From assembly GCA_032622095.1 (NCBI GenBank), contig CP136063.1, positions 10,951,814 through 11,015,813 on the forward strand: 64,000 bases of DNA. Direction: 5' to 3'. Of this stretch, positions 45,008 to 55,998 are shown in pieces. Both the position numbers and the translations under genes were made by a program. Within the stretch, counting starts at the first letter, position 1; each line of letters begins with the position of its first letter. The DNA comes from Siphonodentalium dalli (taxonomy: Eukaryota; Mollusca; Scaphopoda; Gadilida; Siphonodentaliidae). The notes under the pieces were generated by a model, which saw nothing but the letters and a program-made list of their open reading frames with translations, was not told the DNA's origin and made no database searches.

Positions 45008-47246
45008 TCAAAATGTGCTATTTTAATCAATCAATCAATCAGTTTATTTCTCATAAACCTATACATACATAGGTATGGAGATAATAACAATTTAAATATA
45101 TACAATATGTACATAAACATGCGAGCTTCCGGGTGACAAATGTTGTATACATGGATTATATTACATAACCTTCATCGCTACATAGATGTATAATACTGTA
45201 ACATGTATATGAATATAGTAAATATATATAGGCATATACAACTAAATAAATTTATTGTATATGCTTACATATACATATTTATAATTATATATCAATAACT
45301 ATGTATATGCGAATATCGGTACTGTTCTTGCATAAATTATGATAATGCTTGTTCGACTTATTGTCTAGCTGAGTTATTCGGTCATTTCTCGATTTACAAG
45401 CTTAATAAATTCGCACAACTTGCGGAGATGTGTTACATTGTCGTCGTTGAGTAAATCGCTCATCAATATTGTATTAGGGCGTCGGCCAGTTAACATTGGT
45501 AACAATCTGCGCCGGGCGTTGTTCATTTTTGTACATACGAGAAGGTAGTGAAATTCGTCGCCAATTAACCCTGTATCGCAAAACACGCAAGTGCGGTCAT
45601 TACGTTCGGTATTGTTCCACCGTCCCGTTTCTATTGGTAACTTATGGTTACTAGTTCGGAATTTGCATAACAGTGTTCGGTTATGGTCGCTAAGTACATC
45701 AAGATAGGGTTCAAAATCAGAGTCGTGTTTGAAAATTCGGTATATCTTACCACGACTTGTGTTGTTCATATCACGTTCCCACGAATCTCTTTGTTCGGAA
45801 ATAAGGCAACATTTTAGATATGATACCAGCTTATCTACGTTGGTGGCATGACCTGCACACCATATATGCGGCAGATTACATTTGTCTATCAACACGCGAA
45901 TACAACTCAACCAGGGGAAAATGTTTTCATCTGTTCTGACGTCGCATAACATTGCCTGCGTTAGATTCAGTAACATTTTTGGAAATCTTTCAGGTTCGCT
46001 ATTTGTGACTTTGCACCAGTATTTAAACATTCTAGTTTTAATCAGTATATTTAAAGGCAATTTCCCACTTTCGCCATATATCATAAAATTTGGGGTTGAT
46101 GGTCGTAGTCGAAGTATGTGCTTTAAAAATTTTCGTTGAACGCTCTCCAATAGATCATTATCACCGTATCCCCATACCTCACAGCCATATAGAAGTATTG
46201 GTTCAACGTGTGTATCGAATAAGTCAAGTTGATTTCTTATTGAGAGACAATGTTTGCGGGATTTTCCAATAATGGAATACATGGCCCGTGTGGCTTTATC
46301 AACCAACATTTTTTTTCGCGGGCATAAAAGATCCAGATTTGGCAAACGTTATGCCCAGATAGTTAAATTTGGTTACTACATCTAGTTTTTGTCCTTTAAA
46401 TATAAATTTCGTTTTCTTCGAGAGACTGTGCTTTGACATGTTAAGAATTTTTGTTTTTTCAACATTGACCGTTAGTTTCCATTTGTCGCAATATTTTTCA
46501 AACTGATCTAATTGTGATTGTAGTGATTTAGGGGTATCTGCCATGATAACTGTATCATCGGCATAAAGAATCATAAAGATTTTCAAGTAGCAATCTAATC
46601 TACTTTCAATTTCGTTGTTCACTTTTCGTAAACCAATCAGGTTATCTTTTAACAGTTCACCTTTTCCTGTTTTCCTGCCAAGAGCGTGACGTGGTCAGGA
46701 GCGTACGCGTAGTGGGGGTGGAGGGGCAGGCAAACATTTATGGAGGACACCATTACCTGGGCGGGGTAGATTGGTTGCAGGACTACCTTATTTTGACCCA
46801 AAGTCAATTCTACTCTCATTTCATTTATAGTTGTGGTTGCACAAAAACGGAAAAAATCATGCAAATTTCAAGTTCTTTTTATGACACAAGCTTTTAACAT
46901 CTTTTTATTATTTCTAGGTAAACATGTAGTATAACATCTGTGAAACACAACCATGTATATTTTATAGTTCATTTGTCAAGTTATAGGAGAAATAAAAGCA
47001 GTTGATTTTTTGCAATTATAACAGGTCGGGAAGAAGTGAAAAGCAACTTAACACGTGCTTAATCCTCTTAATCGTATCATATCACCATTGAGGCTGGCAA
47101 TCAACCACACACTCCGTCCGTGTACCCTGTGTATAATACATGTGAAGGGAGTGGTTTGGGGGGCTAACCCCGGGTTTCCTGCCTTGCACCTGATACAATG
47201 AGTTCTTCCAATAGTTCTCTGTGGTAATGTCAAAATGTGCTATTTT
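45008..47246 (-). mobile_element. 5'-truncated non-LTR retrotransposon (LINE) insertion
   Basis: The minus strand holds a LINE whose 3' end is at about 45025, with AATAAACTGATTGATTGATT tail repeats. The 17-mer TCAAAATGTGCTATTTT occurs exactly at both 45008-45024 and 47230-47246, a likely target-site duplication. The recognisable LINE sequence ends at about 46680 (5' truncation). The 46681-47229 stretch between it and the right duplication is not recognised and may be another insertion or 5' rearranged material. The right duplication overlaps the inverted repeat 47176-47243, which complicates the border. Confidence 0.7.
45374..46680 (-). pseudogene. LINE reverse transcriptase, C-terminal half, frameshifted
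   Basis: The upstream part (46299-46680) encodes a reverse transcriptase segment with the catalytic motif MILYADDTVIMAD, then the KWKLTVNVEKTKI and FNYLGITF motifs. At about 46310-46345 a frameshift leads into a 323-codon frame with the thumb region (VEPILLYGCEVWG, STPNFMIYGESGKLPL) and a C-terminal zinc-knuckle-like CVFC...H....C. It stops at 45374. The endonuclease and N-terminal fingers are missing through 5' truncation. Such C-terminal sequences occur in LINEs of many invertebrates; I cannot fix the clade. It is inactive. Confidence 0.9.
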
Positions 47247-48652
47247 CCATGACTGCTCATAGTACTGGTGTATAAAAGTTATGTTTCACATGATAAATAT
47301 GAACACGTTGAAAGAGACTGCGTTATAAACATACTTAATATGTTGCTATAATTTCTACATACTAATGATCTAACTATAGATTTTTATATGAAAAATGTAA
47401 ATATGTTGTAACTCGGTCTGGAGCCATGGATATATCCTTGAAAAATTAAACACAGAAACATATGAAAATAGGCTTACATTGTATATGGTGCTATAAGTTA
47501 TTCAATTAAAAATACGGATGACCTTCGCGCTGGGTATTGTGTTTAAAAAGTCATATCCGTTAAAACCGCCATAAACAGAAAGAATATTAAAATACAAACA
47601 TATTTTGTTCTTATACAAATCCAAAATATTGCATAGATAGCATATTATTGTCACGATCGTATGCCTTGTTAGTAAACAAAAGCCATATTATTATACAGTA
47701 CAGTGCATAAAGAGTGTGCTATAAGCAAAACACTCAACAATGGGGAGACCCCACTATGAAATCTTTGGTTAAAATTGAAGCCAGATTATACCGATATAGA
47801 TGGGTTCTAATTTCCAACATGTTATGTTTTAAAATAAGATCCAGAAACAGTCCGATATAATGAGTCTAAAAGAGGAATAAACTATGTTTTGCTAACAGTT
47901 CCTTCAACGTATTAAGTCCGAGAATTATGTTCCTTTTTAGAATAATACATGTGTGTGACCTCGACTCACTATGTATTATAGTGTCGGAGTATAGTCCCCA
48001 AATTTCACAATCACAACACTTTTATGAGTACCATATTCACATATGTTTTTTGGGGTAGAGAAATCTCATGTAGTTACTGCATGCGGACATTGAGGAAGCC
48101 GCACGTGTATTTCCGTCCTGTTATCAAACAGTAACGTCCAGACGCACATAATGATACTGACACAACGAACGCACAGCGAAATACTGTTCCAGATAGATGT
48201 ATAAGCATTTTAGATAAACATTCGTATTAGTTCTTGCTTCCAGTGGTCCAGTACAGCTTTTGCATTTATTAATATCCATATATATGTACATCCTTTGGCA
48301 TTCAGCGTTTATCGTCACATTTCATACAACCATGCACAGCTTATATTGGGTAATTTTTCTGTAAAATTCCCGATCACTTCCGAGTCATGCATGGGAGAGC
48401 GGTCACAACACGTTTGATTTTTGCACCATTCCGAAGTGTCCTGTCGATAGCTTTTGATATTCTTTCTTGTTCGATCGAACTTATATCTGGAAAAGAGATA
48501 TACATAATTGTTAATAAAATTGAAATACTGTGTATATATATGCGCACATGCGTGTATCGATGCCGACGAAGAGTGATAAGGAATTACTGAACACACTCGT
48601 TATAGTGATTATAGACAAATAAAGTCATCGATGACCACATGTGTCTTACTTC
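47247..48652. other. No gene recognised
   Basis: AT-rich. Short open frames at 48124-48318 and 48315-48596 (minus) and 48387-48590 (plus) overlap one another and lack motifs. No repeat partner in the window. Confidence 0.5.
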
Positions 48653-48660
48653 ATTACTTT

Positions 48661-48988
48661 CATAGCCGTACGGGCGCCCGAATTTTTAGGTAGATATTTG
48701 TGCCCGAATTTGTGTACATGATATATTCATCGTTGTAACGCAGCTTTTGTAGTATATACATCTTGTATATACATAGAAATATAACAAAATACATTCAAAT
48801 TAATCTTAAATTTGAATAATTTGGGCATAAATGTGAAAAATATTGCCACGATTTCCCCCTGAAATATCATTAAATTTGCCAGAAAATTGTCCGAATTTTA
48901 CAGAAAATATCTCCAATTTGCCCGAACATTGTCCGAATTTGTAGCTTTCAACACGCAGTCCCCACAGCCCATGGTCCGTACGGCTATG
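48661..48988. mobile_element. 328-bp MITE with 13-bp TIR and 8-bp target duplication
   Basis: Ends CATAGCCGTACGG and its exact complement CCGTACGGCTATG. The flanks are identical, ATTACTTT at 48653-48660 and 48989-48996. The interior is rich in GCCCGAATTT and TGTCCGAATTT motifs and is not coding. The 8-bp duplication suits a hAT-type source, though the ends are not the usual CAGGG. Confidence 0.9.
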
Positions 48989-48996
48989 ATTACTTT

Positions 48997-50027
48997 ATTT
49001 ATATAAAGTACATTGTATATCGGTACTCGGTTAGTTGAACGTATGCAGAGTGTCGCAATATTGTAAAATTATAAAATGTTGAAATTAAATTGATAACAAC
49101 AGAACGTACCTCATATCCGTGTTTTGCATCTGTGGTATAGTTCTGTGGTAGTTCTTCATACTATAGACCTGTGCATTTGTTATGGCCTCCTGTGGCTATA
49201 AAACTCTGAATAAACCACATCTGGTAATCTGCTGCGAAAGGATTTGCGTGCCCGCCCGGAGGTCGCCCTTACACCCTGGTCTGGTAATCATTTACAACCG
49301 ATTGTTAGATGCCTGGACATATTACATAATGTATTCACCGCTGGTATCATTAGCAATATATGTCTATGGTCAAATTACACAAGGACTGACCGTGCCATTG
49401 AGATCAAATTCAATTGATGTATATATATAATATAACGTAAGCAGGGCTACTTGCTATATCTGAGTACATATGAGAACGTGTGATATGTTCTAACTGTCGA
49501 AGTGTTTGATATATTGTAGCTTTATGATACATATATAGACTAATCTCTCATCATTATCATTGATAATAACGCTAAACGATAAATCAATGGAAAACATTCT
49601 ACAAGTACAAACACGCGATACTTTTGTGGTTCCATGCAAACGTCTTTTCTCCAACTGGCACGTCTACCCTCAAGCTCGATAACCGCGGCTATGCATCGGT
49701 TTCTGAGAGTAGTCTTACCCTCCAGGCTCGGTAACCATGGTTATGCATCGGTATCAGAGAGTAGCCTTACCCAGTCGTTGGCCATATTGTCATTTAGGGA
49801 CAGGTGCACCGAGCAAATTATATATTTAATCATATTTAACAATACGACAAATCAAATTACGGCAAAACAGCCTCCAGGCTAGGTAACCATGGCTCTGCAT
49901 CAGTATCAGATAGTAGCTATCGGCATATAATGACATTTAGACCTAGGTGAATTAGGGGCCAATAAACAAGTAAATCCCGCGACTATGTACTGAATTAACT
50001 ACGAGTATCCCCTCTCTATCATTTCAG
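48997..50027. other. No gene recognised; short diverged tandem repeat at 49665-49930
   Basis: CTCGGTAACCATGGTTATGC with CATCGGTATCAGAGAGTAG recurs at about 49665, 49717 (52 bp later) and 49870. It is weak and diverged. Other open frames here are without motif. Confidence 0.5.
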
Positions 50028-50290
50028 GCACCACAACACCAAGATGCATCCGCCTCTTCAACCTTCCACCTCATCCTCTCAGAGACGCCAAATACACCTC
50101 CTGGAAACAGCAGAGACGCCCTGATGGCCCATCCCGGCTACACACAGCACTGACTCATCCCAATGACAACAACAAGACACAAGACAAAGAACAAAGAACA
50201 AACCACCTACCGCCAACAGCTTCCTGCTTCCTGCTTCGGGGACATGATAACCAACAACGCTCTTCAGCGACAAACCAGAATTTATTTTTT
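50028..50290 (+). other. C-rich exon-like segment behind a strong acceptor
   Basis: CCCCTCTCTATCATTTCAG (ending 50027) is a very good 3' splice site. Directly after it the composition shifts to C-rich, G-poor sequence until about 50280. The possible frame from the acceptor gives APQHQDASASSTFHLILSET and about 20 more residues before a stop. There is no donor and no AATAAA. It could be a terminal exon of a noncoding or unrecognised transcript. Confidence 0.3.
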
Positions 50291-50819
50291 ATAATCATAC
50301 TATGCAATATGTCTATTTCGTTATAAGTTTGAATCTAATTAATTTGGAAATATATAACACTTGCGACATCTTGCATGTTATTCCAAAAACTCTGTCAACA
50401 ATCATACTTTTATTATAGGGCCCAAATATATAATGTTCCAAAATTCCGTTAATCCTCATGCATGTACATAAGACCGGCTCATGTATATAAACCTTCAAGT
50501 TTTAGGATGATGTTTTTTTAAAAACAATCATTAATGTCGAAAGAAAAACTATTATTAATTCATATGCTAAATTTAAAATTGGGTTTATATTTTGTTCCGA
50601 TATCACCGAGGGTCTCAATATAGTACAACTTCGTGAAATTGCCCACATATATATGTCTTTAACGAGTTTGTGTAACTTTTGTATTTTATAGTATTTTATG
50701 ATTATTGATGTATTATTATGATGTATTTTACGTATTTATTTATTGATATATATCATTTCATTCAATTTTGAAAAGCCCGCCCAATAAAGTCAAAAAAGCC
50801 CACATAAAGTAATACTACT
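50291..50819. other. No gene recognised
   Basis: AT-rich sequence with TATTTATT repeats near 50730-50750. Nothing recognised. Confidence 0.5.
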
Positions 50820-51110
50820 AAGTTGGCAAATTGGTCTCCTAGGTGGGTGACTAGTTGAAAAGTTCCGAAATATCTGGAATATCCTGTTGGAAAATTTATC
50901 CCAATGATGGGTTGTGCAAATGGAACTACAGAATTTCCAAAAATTGGAAATATTTTAGAATAGTAGATGTAGATTTGGAAAATTTGGACCCCAACGGGGA
51001 GGGGGTGCATATGGAATTTCCAAAATTTGGAATTTTTAGGGCAGTTGATTTGGAAAATTTGGATCCAAGGGGGGGGGGGGGGGGGTGCACCAAACTTTAA
51101 ATTGATCTCA
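50820..51110. repeat. Poly-G repeat, diverged relative of 44020-44240
   Basis: TTGGCAAATTGG, GGAATATCCTGTTGG, AATTTGGACCCCAACGGGG, GGTGCATATGGAATTTCC and GATTTGGAAAATTTGGATCC then a run of about 19 G (51068-51086) follow the order of the 44-kb element (TTGGCAAATTCC, GGTGCAAATGGAATTTCC, GATCCAAGGGCGGGG). The frames in both directions over it are accidental. Confidence 0.75.
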
Positions 51111-52372
51111 GTCTTTGATAATGAGAAGGTAGTTTTTCTCCTTGAAAAAGGCGACAGATTATATATGAAGTCGGTACAGGTACGTGTAATAACTCGCAAG
51201 CCAGCATGTCGACCCAATGGACTGTCTTCTTTCTTCACATTGAACATGCACGTATAACAAAACTCCCTCCATATCAGTCAATAACTGTATATTGTATGCC
51301 CCAGTCGTCACAATATTTGTGTCAACTGAGCTCATCTTCTTCCACGTTCTTCTCTCTATGTATCACACACTCAAACTCCATACAGCGCCCTCTACGCTAT
51401 CGCTGCGATATGATATCCAGCGTAGCGATGGGAGATAACTCTGCCTGGAGTTTGTCACACACTATGATGCTGCCGCATAATCGATGGAATTGTGCATTAT
51501 TGGTGGAACGTGGACATTGTTGATAGACCAAGTGTGGTAACTCTACTGTTATAATGACACCAATCGCAAATCATTTGGTCCAAGAGCATGCAAGATTGAT
51601 AACTCTAAAGTTGTTGAACCACGAATACATTAATTATGTGTCTACGCATTGCTAAATGGTACAATCAGCGGATATGCACTGCATTATAATCAGCAATGAT
51701 TGTCTACATTGTGTGATGCTATTTATTAATTTAGAAACATGTTTCAATTAAGTACGGTACGGTAGTGTTAATATTTAGAAAATGATGAGGTATTTTGTCA
51801 TAAATATATATAATTCACTAGTATACTCGTCACGTGTGTATAAAACTGGCTGCAAAATAACATGCATGCACTATGTAGATAATTTGCAAAATAAAATGTC
51901 TAATGCAGTACACATCGCTGGATAGCACCATTTAGCGAAGCGTAAAATAACAAGTGTAGGCCGCACTCCCGATTAATGTACATTATAATTATATCTCAGA
52001 TGGATACATCATACATGCATATAATATGCATGCATAGTTGCATACACACGAGTATTGCAGAAATCACGCAGGCCTATCACAATTGCCCATGACTGCAGCC
52101 GTTGGAATTTCTGACAAGATTGTTTCTAAAAAAATATAACACAACAAAAAATAAATTTTTATTTGTTTTGTGCGATATTTTTTTTAGAAATGATATTTTC
52201 AGAAATGCCTGTGATAAAATATAGCGGAGCACGTTATGACAAGCTCCTGTGCATGATTCAAGCCATACAAATTATATATATGTCTCTAATGAAAATTTCA
52301 AAGTAGTTTTATTAACATAATGTAAAGTGTACGTATATACACATACATACAACAAATCGGATTTCTATTAAC
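51111..52372. other. No gene recognised
   Basis: Short frames only. ATCGCTGCGATAT and ATATCCAGCGTAGCGAT (51394-51435) form an imperfect inverted motif. The remainder is AT-rich with ATGCATGCATA stretches near 52010-52035. Confidence 0.5.
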
Positions 52373-52376
52373 TTAA

Positions 52377-52968
52377 AGGGGTACTGTACGCCATTTTCAA
52401 TAAATTCCCGGTGATAACAACGATCTAGTATCGATACTATATAGAAATATAAGTAATTTGAGTCGAAGATGTATTCTGTAAACGCTCAGGTTAATAGGCT
52501 ATCTTAAAATTTTATAATTTAAAAGTTAATAATTTAATATAAATTGATTTTATGGCTCCAGCCATAAAATGGCGTCTCTTAAAATTGGAATTTCCGTGTA
52601 CAAAACGTAATCAAATTATAATTGAGGGATACTGGATTAATAAAACAATTGCACACACGATCGTTTGAAACATTATGTTTATACGGGGAGAAAACACAAG
52701 CCACTCATTGACTAGTGACCATACACTAACTTAAATGAGTATATGGGACTACTAAGCATATAATATAATGTTTATTTGATTCATTTGGTTGAAAACTGTA
52801 CAAAAATTACTCGACAACGACAATTTGTATTTTTGCATTCCGGTAAATTTGCCATCCGTAACAATACTTCGTACTCAATAGACTTTCAAAAAATGGAAAA
52901 GTTGTTACCTTATTCTCCGACTCGGGGATTATAGAAACCAACAACAACATCTTGGGTACAGTACCCCT
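52377..52968. mobile_element. 592-bp MITE flanked by TTAA
   Basis: The left end AGGGGTACTGTACGCC and the right end (reverse complement) AGGGGTACTGTACCC are inverted repeats of about 16 bp with one difference. Both are flanked by TTAA (52373-52376 and 52969-52972). TTAA duplication is the habit of piggyBac-like (and Kolobok) transposases. The interior is AT-rich and noncoding. Confidence 0.8.
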
Positions 52969-52972
52969 TTAA

Positions 52973-53379
52973 ATATGCATAATTCGGTCATAAATGGGAA
53001 AACCACTTATATAAATTGCCTAAATTTTGGCAACAAATACAATCCAATTTCAGGAAGAAAAACAAAACCGAAATGCCCAAATTTAAGGAAACTATGTCGA
53101 ATGTGATCAATCAACTGTGGAGGAAGCAAAATATTTAAAGTTTCTCCGCTATATATAAATTAAATCATATTAAGTGCAATGTGTTGTTGGTATTGATTTG
53201 TATTGATATTCCATGTATTTATTATATTATTTATTATATAGTCTTGAAAAGAAATATATATTGTATTATATGTGAAATTGTTTTTGTTACATTATAAAGC
53301 TAGCTGCATGGTATTTAATATATTTAACCTATCGAAAGTTAATTAATCTGTGTTCTGCATCACTCGACACATTCGGACA
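52973..53379. other. No gene recognised
   Basis: AT-rich spacer between two TTAA-type elements. It contains TATTATTTATTATAT runs near 53222-53240. Confidence 0.5.
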
Positions 53380-53894
53380 CATGTGCGATTTTGTCTAACG
53401 TAGAACTAAGGTAGAAATTTTCTAACATAAAGCATACGTGAAATTTTATAGTTCTTTTAATGGGGATTTTCTAAGGTAGAACTACTTTGCAGTCTTCTAA
53501 GCTGAGCACACGTGAAATATGTTAGTTTTATAGCTCCGCCCATCTCACTTTTGACAGTTAAATTTCGACGTTAGATCGTCGGTGACCGTCTTATAAGAAT
53601 TTCAGGTTAGATCTAACTTAGTTTTATGTTAGCCGTTTTTGGTGAGGGAAACAACCAATCTGTGACATTTGACTTTCGTTGCGAAGCCGTAGGAACAGCC
53701 CAGTGCTCTATATCGCAATGTGGTATCATCCGAATGGTCTGTTCTAAAAATAGTAACATGAACGGTCCCGATTTAATATTCGAAATAAAATCAATATTAA
53801 TTGATAGAAGCTTTTCCGGACAGGGGTCTTCATATCTATTATTTTATACACACGCAACTATTTAAAATTTGTTATTTAAAGAGATAATCCATCT
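53380..53894. mobile_element. TTAA-bounded repeat family, second copy
   Basis: The right end, read on the minus strand, is AGATGGATTATCTCTTTAAA, next to TTAA at 53895-53898. 53640-53894 is about 95 percent the same as the reverse complement of 60363-60605. The left part (53380-53630) has TTCTAAC/GTTAGAA-rich text like that at 4080-4440. The shared open frame (TFDFRC, AVGTAQC, IRMV) differs between copies mainly by amino-acid-changing substitutions, so it is not a conserved protein. Confidence 0.7.
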
Positions 53895-54043
53895 TTAAAT
53901 ATAATTCCATATTTAAATATATATACAACATCTTTATTGATATGGAGGAATACACATTGTATTCAAGTCAAATAGTTTTGCTGAAACACACATTCTGAGA
54001 ACTGCCGATAACTTGTAACTTTAGTTTCGGTTCACTTATTCTT

Positions 54044-54460
54044 CGGTATGAATTGTTTTATATACATTGTAAAGTGACCTCACCGATTAAATGATTTACC
54101 GCATATATCAAAATCATAATGCCCGGAGATTTCAGGTGTGAATTATCTTATGTTCGATCAAGTTATTGCTGCAACAGAACTGATTCCCAGGACATATCGC
54201 ATTGATACGGGCGATATCCGGTATGAATTGTTTTATATACATTGTAAAGTGACCTCACCGATTAAATGATTCCCGCACATATCAAAATCATAATGCCCGG
54301 AGATTTCAGGTGTGAATTATCTTATGTTCGATCAAGTTATCGCTGCAAGAGAACGGATTCACCGCACAAATCGCATTGATACGGGCGATCTCCGGTATGA
54401 ATTGTTTTGAGTACAGTCAGTGGCCTGACTGACTACATACTTTGAGGCATACATGTATCA
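54044..54460 (-). pseudogene. Decayed zinc-finger units 3' of the ZNF gene
   Basis: Two 175-bp direct copies (from 54044 and 54219) of degenerate finger pairs, then a further partial finger. Recognisable on the minus strand are CCGGTATGAATTG, AATCATTTAATCGGTGAG and ATATCA(A/C)AAT-type remnants of the consensus C-x2-C...H-x3-H unit. Each copy is 7 bp longer than two 84-bp fingers, with frame breaks and lost cysteines. This appears to be the former 3' continuation of the neighbouring array. Confidence 0.8.
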
Positions 54461-54465
54461 CAACG

Positions 54466-55998
54466 TTAAAGCTTATCTCCGGTGTGGATTCTCATATGTG
54501 TCACCAACCTGTCGGATCTATTAAATGATTTCCCGCATATATCACAACGATAAGGTTTATCTCCGGTGTGGATTCTCTTATGTGTCACGACATTGCTTAA
54601 TCTATTAAACGATTTCCCGCATATATCACAACGGTAAGGCTTATCTCCTGTGTGGTTTCTCTTATGTGTCACCAAGCTGCCCGATTGGGTAAACGATTTC
54701 CCACAAATATCACAATGGTAAGGTTTATCTCCGGTGTGGATTCTCTTATGTTTCACCACATTGCTCGATGTATTAAATGATTTCCCGCATATATCACAAC
54801 AATAAGGTTTATCTCCGGTGTGGATTCTCTTATGTGTCACCAAGACACTCGAATGACTAAATGATTTTGCGCATATATCACAATGGTAAGGCTTATCTCC
54901 GGTGTGGATTCTTGTATGTGTCGCCAAACCGTGCGACTGATTAAATGATTTCCCGCATATATCACACTGGTAAGGCTTAATCCCGGTGTGTATTATCTTA
55001 TGTGTCACCAAATCCCTCGAATGACAGAATGATTTCCCGCATATATCACAACTGTAAGGCGTATCTCCTGTGTGGATTCTCTTATGTGTCACCAAGTTGC
55101 TCGATTGATTAAATGATTTCCCGCATATATCACAATGGTAAGGCGTATCTCCTGTGTGGATTCTCTTATGGGTCACCAAGTTGCTTGATTGATTAAATGA
55201 TTTCCCGCATATATCACAATGGTAAGGCTTATCTGCGGTGTGGTTTCTCTTATGTGTCACCAAGCTGCCTGATTGAGTGAACGATTTCCCGCATATATCA
55301 CAACGATAAGGCGTACATGTATCTTCGGTGTGGATTCTCTTATGTGTCACCAAGCTGTTCGATGCACTAAATGATTTCCCGCATATATCACAATGGTAAG
55401 GCTTATCTCCGGTGTGGTTTCTCTTATGTGTCACCAAACTGCCTGATTGAGTGAACGGTTTCCCGCATATATCACAACGATAAGGCGTATCTTCGGTGTG
55501 GATTCTCTTATGTGTCACCAAGCTGCTCGATGTACTAAATGATTTCCCGCATATATCACAATGGTAAGGCTTATCTCCGGTGTGGATTCTCCTATGTGTC
55601 ACCAAGCTGCCTGATTGAGTGAACGATTTCCCGCATATATCACAATGATAAGGCTTATCTCCGGTGTGGATTATCTTATGTTTCAGCAAGGAGCTTGATT
55701 GATTAAACAATTTCCCACATACATCACAACGGTAAGGTTTATCTCCGGTGTGGATCCTCTTATGCACAACGAAGTTGGTCGATCGAGTGAACGATTCCCC
55801 GCATATATCACAACTGTAAGGCTTATCTCCAGTGTGGATTTCCCCATGCATCACCTGGTGACTCGATGTATTAAATGATTTCTCGCACACATCACAATGG
55901 TAATGTTTATCTCCGGTGTGGATTCTCTTACATGTATGTGTCATCAATCTGTTTGATGTGTGTGCGGTCTCGTCAACACTGAGGTTAGCATCTCCCAT
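54466..55998 (-). CDS. C2H2 zinc-finger protein, 17 fingers, single coding exon
   Basis: A 510-residue protein, most likely a nuclear sequence-specific DNA-binding factor. After a 33-residue N-terminus with a decayed half finger (SNRLMTHTCKRIH), 17 tandem fingers of the form Y-x-C-D-[IV]-C-x-K-S-F-x5-L-x2-H-x3-H follow, joined by TGDKPY linkers (a TGEKPY type), to the end at HTGDKL. All 17 keep both cysteines and both histidines. Fingers 9 and 10 are identical in protein, a recent duplication. Fingers 4, 6, 8 and 15 share QSGSLVTH helices. The linker before finger 8 is lengthened by two residues (TEDTCTPY), which may split the array into two binding modules. No KRAB, SCAN or BTB domain is present. 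The ATG is chosen because an in-frame TGA lies 24 nt upstream. Decayed fingers follow at 54044-54460, and further arrays lie at 58.3-60.1 and 63.4-64 kb. The DNA target is unknown. Confidence 0.93.
   Translation of the reverse strand: MGDANLSVDETAHTSNRLMTHTCKRIHTGDKHYHCDVCEKSFNTSSHQVMHGEIHTGDKPYSCDICGESFTRSTNFVVHKRIHTGDKPYRCDVCGKLFNQSSSLLKHKIIHTGDKPYHCDICGKSFTQSGSLVTHRRIHTGDKPYHCDICGKSFSTSSSLVTHKRIHTEDTPYRCDICGKPFTQSGSLVTHKRNHTGDKPYHCDICGKSFSASNSLVTHKRIHTEDTCTPYRCDICGKSFTQSGSLVTHKRNHTADKPYHCDICGKSFNQSSNLVTHKRIHTGDTPYHCDICGKSFNQSSNLVTHKRIHTGDTPYSCDICGKSFCHSRDLVTHKIIHTGIKPYQCDICGKSFNQSHGLATHTRIHTGDKPYHCDICAKSFSHSSVLVTHKRIHTGDKPYCCDICGKSFNTSSNVVKHKRIHTGDKPYHCDICGKSFTQSGSLVTHKRNHTGDKPYRCDICGKSFNRLSNVVTHKRIHTGDKPYRCDICGKSFNRSDRLVTHMRIHTGDKL

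Noticed and set aside
53626-53865. Conserved small protein shared with 60370-60600 (minus)
   Set aside because: The two copies differ by about eight substitutions, of which about six change the amino acid; this is neutral decay of a repeat, not a conserved protein.
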